Source of the DNA: Sinorhizobium shofinae
GTDB taxonomy: Bacteria > Pseudomonadota > Alphaproteobacteria > Rhizobiales > Rhizobiaceae
Reading direction: 5' to 3'
NCBI GenBank assembly: GCA_001704765.1
Contig: MBFK01000104.1
Location: forward strand, 45,831 to 109,830
DNA length: 64,000 nucleotides
Shown here: piece by piece, positions 59,888-64,000 of the stretch
How positions within the stretch are numbered: the stretch's first letter is position 1
Layout: each line of letters starts with the position of its first letter
Translations under genes and position numbers: made by a program
The notes under the pieces: generated by a model
The model's database searches: none
What the model was told of the DNA's origin: nothing
Seen by the model: the letters and a program-made list of their open reading frames with translations, nothing else

Positions 59888-61333
59888 TCAGCCGAGACCG
59901 GCTTCCTCGAGCTGGCGGTTGATGCTCTCGGCGAGCTTGTCGAGCCCCTCGTCGACCGGCACTTCCTTCGCCACCATCTTCTGGAGCGTCGCCGCCCATT
60001 CGGTGGTGAGGTCGAAGAACAGAGGCTGGGCGGTGAAGTGGATCTTCGCACCCGGCGCAGAAACGTCGTGCATTTCCACATAGCCCGGATAGCTCTTCTT
60101 CAGCCGCTCGCGGAAGATTTCATCCTTCCAGACGGAAGCCCGGACCGGATTGACGAAATCCATCTTCGTCGCGCCGAAGATCGCGTGCTCTAGACCCGTC
60201 GCCCATTGCAGGAAGTACCAGGTCGCATCCTTGTCCTTGGAAAAGTTGGACATGGAGAGCGACCAGATCCAGATGTTCGGCGTCGGTGCGGACGCGGCCG
60301 GATTGGCGGCGAAAGGCGCATAGGCGAGCTTGCCGGCCATCTTGTTGTCGCCGCCGTTCATGAAATAGCCGAGGATGTCGGCGTCGTAGATCATGGCGGA
60401 GGCGCCGGCCCCGAGGTCGGTGCCGACCTGATACCAGGTATAGGTCGACCAGTCCTTCGGGCCGCTTTCCTGGATCATCTGTACCCACTTGGCGTGGAAG
60501 GCCTTCGATTCCGGCGTGTTCATCGCGGCCGAAAGCTTGCCGTCGGCCGAGACGTTCAGGTCCTTCTGGCCGAAGTTCGCATAGCCGGAGAGGAAGCCCG
60601 GATGGATGGTGGCCCAGGAGCGCGAGCCGCGCACGCCGATGCCGTAAACCCCGCCACCGACGTCCTTGGTGAGCTTTGCGGCAGTCGTCAGCAGTTCATC
60701 GAGGTTTTTCGGAACACCGACCCCGACCTTGTCGAACATCTCCTTGTTGTAGGAGAGGTTGTTCTGCTCGTAGCCCCATGGAATGCACCATTGCTTGGCG
60801 TCTTGCGAACCGAGTGCCCCGCCCGGCTGGCCGTTCCAGGCGCACGATGCCTTGACGCCCGGCAGGAAATCGTCCCAGCCATATTGGGGGTTGGTCTTCG
60901 ACGGATCCTTGATCCATTCATTGAGGTCGGTGATCCAGCCGGCCGGACCGTAGGTCCAGGTCATGTAGGCGCCGGTCATGAAGGCGTCGTATTCCGACGA
61001 GCTCGATGAGAGCGCCGCCGTCACCTTGTCGAAATAGACGTCCTCCGGGAAGACGTCGTAGGTGACCTCCATGCCTGTCAGGTCCTTGAAGGTCTGCAGG
61101 TTGGCGATCATCGCGTCGGCATAGGGATGCTTGTTCAAGAGCAGCTTTACCGACTTGCCGGAATGCGCCTTCCAGTCGAAGTCGGCGGCGAGCGCCTCAG
61201 TCGACATCATGTTGAACAGCGTGCCGGCGCTGCCGACCGTCAGACCTGCCGTACCCAGTCCCTTCAGCAGGCCGCGGCGGTCCACCTCCCCGCGCAGGAA
61301 TGCGCCAATGAGGTCTTTCTCCTTTTCATACAT
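59888..61333 (-). CDS. Polyol ABC importer substrate-binding protein (family 1)
   Basis: 481 residues. A Tat-like export signal VDRRGLLKGLGTAGLTVGSA (twin Arg, residues 18-37) ends near STEALAADFD. The mature part is a family 1 solute-binding protein: SVKLLLNKHPYADAMIANLQ, EVTYDVFPEDVYFDKVTAAL, WYQVGTDLGAGASAMIYDAD and WIWSLSMSNFSKDKDATWYF. GGAGGAG precedes the ATG. It is the first structural gene after eryD and is expected to bind erythritol or related polyols. Confidence 0.9.
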   Translation of the reverse strand: MYEKEKDLIGAFLRGEVDRRGLLKGLGTAGLTVGSAGTLFNMMSTEALAADFDWKAHSGKSVKLLLNKHPYADAMIANLQTFKDLTGMEVTYDVFPEDVYFDKVTAALSSSSSEYDAFMTGAYMTWTYGPAGWITDLNEWIKDPSKTNPQYGWDDFLPGVKASCAWNGQPGGALGSQDAKQWCIPWGYEQNNLSYNKEMFDKVGVGVPKNLDELLTTAAKLTKDVGGGVYGIGVRGSRSWATIHPGFLSGYANFGQKDLNVSADGKLSAAMNTPESKAFHAKWVQMIQESGPKDWSTYTWYQVGTDLGAGASAMIYDADILGYFMNGGDNKMAGKLAYAPFAANPAASAPTPNIWIWSLSMSNFSKDKDATWYFLQWATGLEHAIFGATKMDFVNPVRASVWKDEIFRERLKKSYPGYVEMHDVSAPGAKIHFTAQPLFFDLTTEWAATLQKMVAKEVPVDEGLDKLAESINRQLEEAGLG

Positions 61334-61453
61334 CTGGTTCTCTCCTCCGTTGCGGGTAAGAATGCTCCACTGAGCTGACCGGCTACCCGACCGGTATTGC
61401 CTCCCCGAACCGCGGTCTCGTCTCTCCCTACCGCGGCCCTCAAATGTTTCCCG

Positions 61454-62413
61454 CTAGGCGGCAAGCGCCTGTGCCGTACGCTCGTCCGTGATGAGCCCGT
61501 TCAGCAGCCCGCTTTCCAGCACCGCGCGGATCGCACGGGTCTTGATCCTGCCGCCGGCGACCGCCACGGTGCGGCGGTTCCTCAAGTCCTCCCGGCCGAG
61601 CGTAAAGGTGCGGTTGGAAAGCGCCGTCTCGATCGGCCGGCCCTTCTCGTCGAAGAAGTGGCCGAGCAGTTCGCCCATGGCGCCGCTTCGCTGGATGTCC
61701 TCGATTTCGCTCATCTCGATCATGCCGGTCGCAACCAGCGATGCCTCGCGCTCGGCCGTGCCGATGCCGACCATCAGGAGATCGGCCGATTTCGCGAGTT
61801 CGAAGACCTCGCGAACGCCGCGCTGGCTGAAGAGCACGTCACGGTCCTCCACCGTGTTGGCGAAGAACGGCACCGGCATCACATAGGCTTCGGCACCGGT
61901 GCGTTCGGCCAGGCGATGGATCACGTCGTGCGGATTGGCTGAAAACTTGCGCGTCAGGCCGCCGAGCAGGGAGACGAAGCGCGTGTTGTTGCTGGCGGTG
62001 CGCGGCAGGTATTCGACACAAGCGGCAAGCGTTCGTCCGTGCCCGACGCCGATCAGCGCTGTCTCGCCGCGCTCGATCTCCCGCCTCAGAAACTGCGCAC
62101 CAGCTATGCCGAGCGCCTTCAACGGCAGGTCGTCGCTGTCGAAATCCGGAACCACCTCGCAATAGTCGAGACCGTAGCGTCCGGAAAGCTTCTGCTCGAG
62201 CTCGACGCATTCGGAGACATCGCCGTCGATATAAACCTTTACCAGACCTTCCTGGTTGGCCTTCATGATCAACCGGTGCGCTTTCAACGAGGTGAGGCCC
62301 AGGCGCTTGGCGACCTCCGCCTGTGTCAACCCGCCGGCGTAATGCAGCCAAGCCGCACGCGTCGCCATGCTTGCCTCATCATCCCGAACTGCCGTTCCCC
62401 CGATGATTGCCAT
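61454..62413 (-). CDS. eryD: SorC/DeoR-type regulator of the ery operon (EryD)
   Basis: 319 residues. The N-terminal HTH has HYAGGLTQAEVAKRLGLTSL with recognition helix SLKAHRLIMKANQEG. The C-terminal sugar-phosphate-binding domain has LIGVGHGRTLAACVEYLPRT, FVSLLGGLTRKFSANPHDV and LLMVGIGTAERE. EryD represses the ery genes in Brucella and is relieved by an erythritol-derived ligand. It is the first gene of the long minus-strand operon. The start is uncertain: GTG 62422, ATG 62413 and ATG 62368 are all possible. Direct repeats in its promoter are likely operators. Confidence 0.87.
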   Translation of the reverse strand: MAIIGGTAVRDDEASMATRAAWLHYAGGLTQAEVAKRLGLTSLKAHRLIMKANQEGLVKVYIDGDVSECVELEQKLSGRYGLDYCEVVPDFDSDDLPLKALGIAGAQFLRREIERGETALIGVGHGRTLAACVEYLPRTASNNTRFVSLLGGLTRKFSANPHDVIHRLAERTGAEAYVMPVPFFANTVEDRDVLFSQRGVREVFELAKSADLLMVGIGTAEREASLVATGMIEMSEIEDIQRSGAMGELLGHFFDEKGRPIETALSNRTFTLGREDLRNRRTVAVAGGRIKTRAIRAVLESGLLNGLITDERTAQALAA

Positions 62414-62439
62414 TGCCTCCACCCGAATGCTGCGCCGCG

Positions 62440-62469
62440 TGATATTTTTTGCATTGCATGATATTTTTA
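62440..62469. promoter_or_regulatory. Direct repeats in the eryD promoter
   Basis: TGATATTTTT occurs at 62440-62449 and 62459-62468, 19 bp apart, with TTGCATTGCA between. The same element appears as GTGATATTTTG and GTGATCTTTTT upstream of the DeoR-type gene (46718-46751). Likely operators shared by the two ery transcripts. Confidence 0.5.
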
Positions 62470-62666
62470 TCTCTTATTGAAAGAAATTTCACGTCTTGCA
62501 AAAAATGTCAACCGCCAGGAAGTTGCAGTTCCCGTTGCTTAGGCGTGGGAGTAGGCCTTTGAAGAGCGGCGGATGAGAACCACAGCGGGGAACGTCCTTG
62601 GGACGATCTGGACGGCGGTGCCTGCCGCGCCACAACTGCCGATTCCGCCAAAACTCGCCCTTTGGT

Positions 62667-62691
62667 GGAACTAATGTCACCGCCACTCGTT
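62667..62691 (+). promoter_or_regulatory. EcfG/RpoE2-type promoter of the PAS sensor gene
   Basis: GGAAC (62667-62671), 16 bases, CGTT (62688-62691): exact consensus. The predicted start near 62697 gives a leader of about 105 bases before the ATG at 62803. The rest of the 390-bp gap (62414-62802) holds the eryD promoter on the other strand and no further gene. Confidence 0.7.
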
Positions 62692-62802
62692 GTCTTCGAA
62701 CGAGGGATTTCTACTTTTAGAACATCTGGACTCGGAGAGGTGCCCCGGGGGGCTTTTCGAGGCTCAGGCTCGGCACAGTCACATTGGTCTGAGGGCAGGA
62801 CA

Positions 62803-63924
62803 ATGAATGTTCGTATCGCCGACCGTTCGCAGGGGGATTCCGCTACTGCCTTCGCGCAGATTCTCGACGGTGCCGCGGCGCCGCTGATCGTCAAGGACCA
62901 CGCCTCGCGCTACGCATTTGTCAATGACGCGGCCTGCGCATTGATCGGTCGATCGCAAGACGAACTGAGGAGCCGCACGGATCGGGACATTTGGCCGAAG
63001 GAAGAGGCCGAGCGCATACGCGCGATGGACGAGGCCGTCCTCTCCACCGGCAAGGAACGCGAATGGGAAGCGCAACTCGTAGCGGCAGGAGGGAAACGCC
63101 ATACGCTACGCGTCACCGAGCGCCGAGTCGTCCTTGAAGGCGCCCGTGGATCGCAAGAGAAGTTTGTGATTGCCTCCCTTGCTGATGTCAGTGAGTTGCG
63201 CAGGACGCAACAGGTATTGCAGGCGAACGAGGAACACTACCGCGCCGTCATCGACCTTCATCCGCAGATCCCGTGGACGGCCGACCCCAACGGCAACATC
63301 TTGGAGGCTGGCCCCCGTTGGGCCGAACTTACAGGCATGCCCGAGGAAGATGCCCTTGGAGCCGGGTGGCTGAAGGCGCTTCATCCGGACGATCTGCCTA
63401 CGGTTCGGGAAGGATGGCAGCATGCCCTTTGCACGGGCGAGCCCCTCGATATCGAGTATCGCGTAAGGATGACAACCGGCTACTGCCGCTGGTTCCGCGC
63501 CCGGGCCGCCGCCCGCCGTGACCGTGCCGGCAAGATCGTGCGCTGGTATGGAATTCTCGAGGATGTCGATGACCGCCGCCGGGCCATAGACGCGCTGCGC
63601 GAAAGCGAAGCGCGGTTCCGGGCGCTAGCGGATGATGCACCGGTGATGATCTGGGCCGCCGACGAGACCGGCAACACGAGCTTTTTCAGCCGAGCCTGGC
63701 TCCAGACGACGGGACAGACGGAGGAGGAGGCGCTCGGCTTCGGCTGGATAGAGGTTGTTCACCCTGATGACAGGGACGCGGTACAGGACGCTTTTTTCAG
63801 CGCGAACACGTCGAGGAAGCCGGTGCGCGCCGAGTACCGCCTGCGACGCGCCGACGGCAGTTGGGCGTGGGTCCTCGATGTCGGCCAGCCGCGTTTTTCG
63901 GGCGATGGCACATTTCTAGGCTAG
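62803..63924 (+). CDS. Multi-PAS sensor protein, truncated
   Basis: 373 residues with three PAS domains: AFAQILDGAAAPLIVKDHAS (about residues 18-130), YRAVIDLHPQIPWTADPNGN (about 145-265) and FRALADDAPVMIWAADETGN (about 275 to the end). The second and third include PAC motifs (IEYRVRMTTGYCRWFRARAA and AEYRLRRADGSWAWVLDVGQ). The frame stops at SGDGTFLG where such proteins continue GYAGSVIDIT and usually lead to a histidine kinase or GGDEF domain. The product as read has no output domain. The start at 62803 has GGCAGGA upstream; an in-frame ATG at 62662 lies before the promoter. Confidence 0.75.
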   Translation: MNVRIADRSQGDSATAFAQILDGAAAPLIVKDHASRYAFVNDAACALIGRSQDELRSRTDRDIWPKEEAERIRAMDEAVLSTGKEREWEAQLVAAGGKRHTLRVTERRVVLEGARGSQEKFVIASLADVSELRRTQQVLQANEEHYRAVIDLHPQIPWTADPNGNILEAGPRWAELTGMPEEDALGAGWLKALHPDDLPTVREGWQHALCTGEPLDIEYRVRMTTGYCRWFRARAAARRDRAGKIVRWYGILEDVDDRRRAIDALRESEARFRALADDAPVMIWAADETGNTSFFSRAWLQTTGQTEEEALGFGWIEVVHPDDRDAVQDAFFSANTSRKPVRAEYRLRRADGSWAWVLDVGQPRFSGDGTFLG

Positions 63925-64000
63925 TTTCCGTCCATAAACGACAAAGTGTTGATTTTGTTGGCTGAATCGTAGTTTGCACGGGCAAAGCCCGGCGGTTTCA
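63919..64000. mobile_element. Possible insertion-sequence end interrupting the PAS sensor gene
   Basis: After codons for FLG the expected TAY GCN (Tyr-Ala) is replaced by TAG TTTCCGTC, and the following 75 bases are more A/T-rich with no PAS-like coding in any frame. This suggests that foreign DNA begins at about 63922-63924. No inverted-repeat partner or transposase is in the window, so a point mutation or natural end cannot be excluded. Confidence 0.35.

Noticed and set aside
61409..61436. ACCGCGGT...ACCGCGG as terminator after eryD
   Set aside because: The pairing comes from two copies of the self-palindrome CCGCGG, with a 13-base loop and no T-run. Too weak to call.
63797..63985. Small minus-strand frame as the start of a transposase
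   Set aside because: It is mostly antisense to the third PAS domain and has no transposase motif. The junction near 63922 is supported only by loss of PAS coding.

Overview
The window reads as a Sinorhizobium/Ensifer-type alphaproteobacterium (Rhizobiales). The grounds are high-GC coding with many ATGA-coupled operons, a galactoglucan (EPS II, wga/wgc/wgg/wgd/wge, formerly exp) locus, two RIME1-type rhizobial intergenic repeats, an erythritol (ery) catabolic operon, and several promoters of the alphaproteobacterial general stress sigma factor type (EcfG/RpoE2: GGAAC, 18-19 nt, TT). No rRNA, tRNA or CRISPR was seen.

Layout. 1-7.3 kb (+): the 3' part of a Dpp/Opp-like ABC importer operon (binding protein, two permeases, two ATPases), then a four-carbon acid-sugar kinase (DUF1537 type) and a FadR-type GntR regulator. 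7.4-9.6 kb: a NarK-type nitrate/nitrite transporter (-), a frameshifted acetyltransferase, and a short 3' stub of a TonB-dependent receptor gene. 9.6-32.6 kb: the EPS II-like locus. Left arm (-): Tat-exported GH16 glycanase, pyruvyltransferase-like protein, GT2-GT4 fusion (WgaB-like) and an unknown protein (WgaA-like), then WgcA glycosyltransferase and the MarR-type activator WggR. Right arm (+): type I secretion pair WgdAB, the RTX protein WgeA, and WgeB-WgeH. Similar dyad boxes lie upstream of wgaA, between wggR and wgdA, and upstream of wgeA, which fits one WggR-controlled regulon.

32.6-41.4 kb: a probable general-stress island. It holds three small proteins, an AI-2E-type exporter, an endonuclease/exonuclease/phosphatase protein, a YbhN-like membrane protein, phospholipase D and TreY. 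GGAAC...TT promoters precede most of these units, including two interleaved divergent ones in one 28-bp segment. 41.4-44.5 kb: a nitrilase-family hydrolase, an MFS exporter and a divergent AraC regulator.

44.6-62.4 kb (-): an erythritol/polyol catabolic locus read from eryD: SorC regulator, binding protein, two permeases, two ATPases, EryA kinase, 2-hydroxyacid dehydrogenase, aldolase, EryB dehydrogenase, second aldolase, second FGGY kinase, HAD phosphatase, EryC, DeoR regulator, EryH (TIM-like) and EryI (RpiB-like). The predicted route is erythritol to erythritol-4-P to tetrulose-4-P isomers to erythrose-4-P. 62.8-63.9 kb: a PAS-domain sensor gene that stops abruptly inside a PAS domain, possibly at a mobile-element junction.

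The most notable points are: a left EPS arm that ends in a GH16 gene abutting a TonB-receptor stub; WgeF, which looks like a paralogue of the WgeB glycosyltransferase without its acidic motif; the general-stress promoter island; and an importer ATPase pair whose active-site substitutions predict one degenerate nucleotide site.
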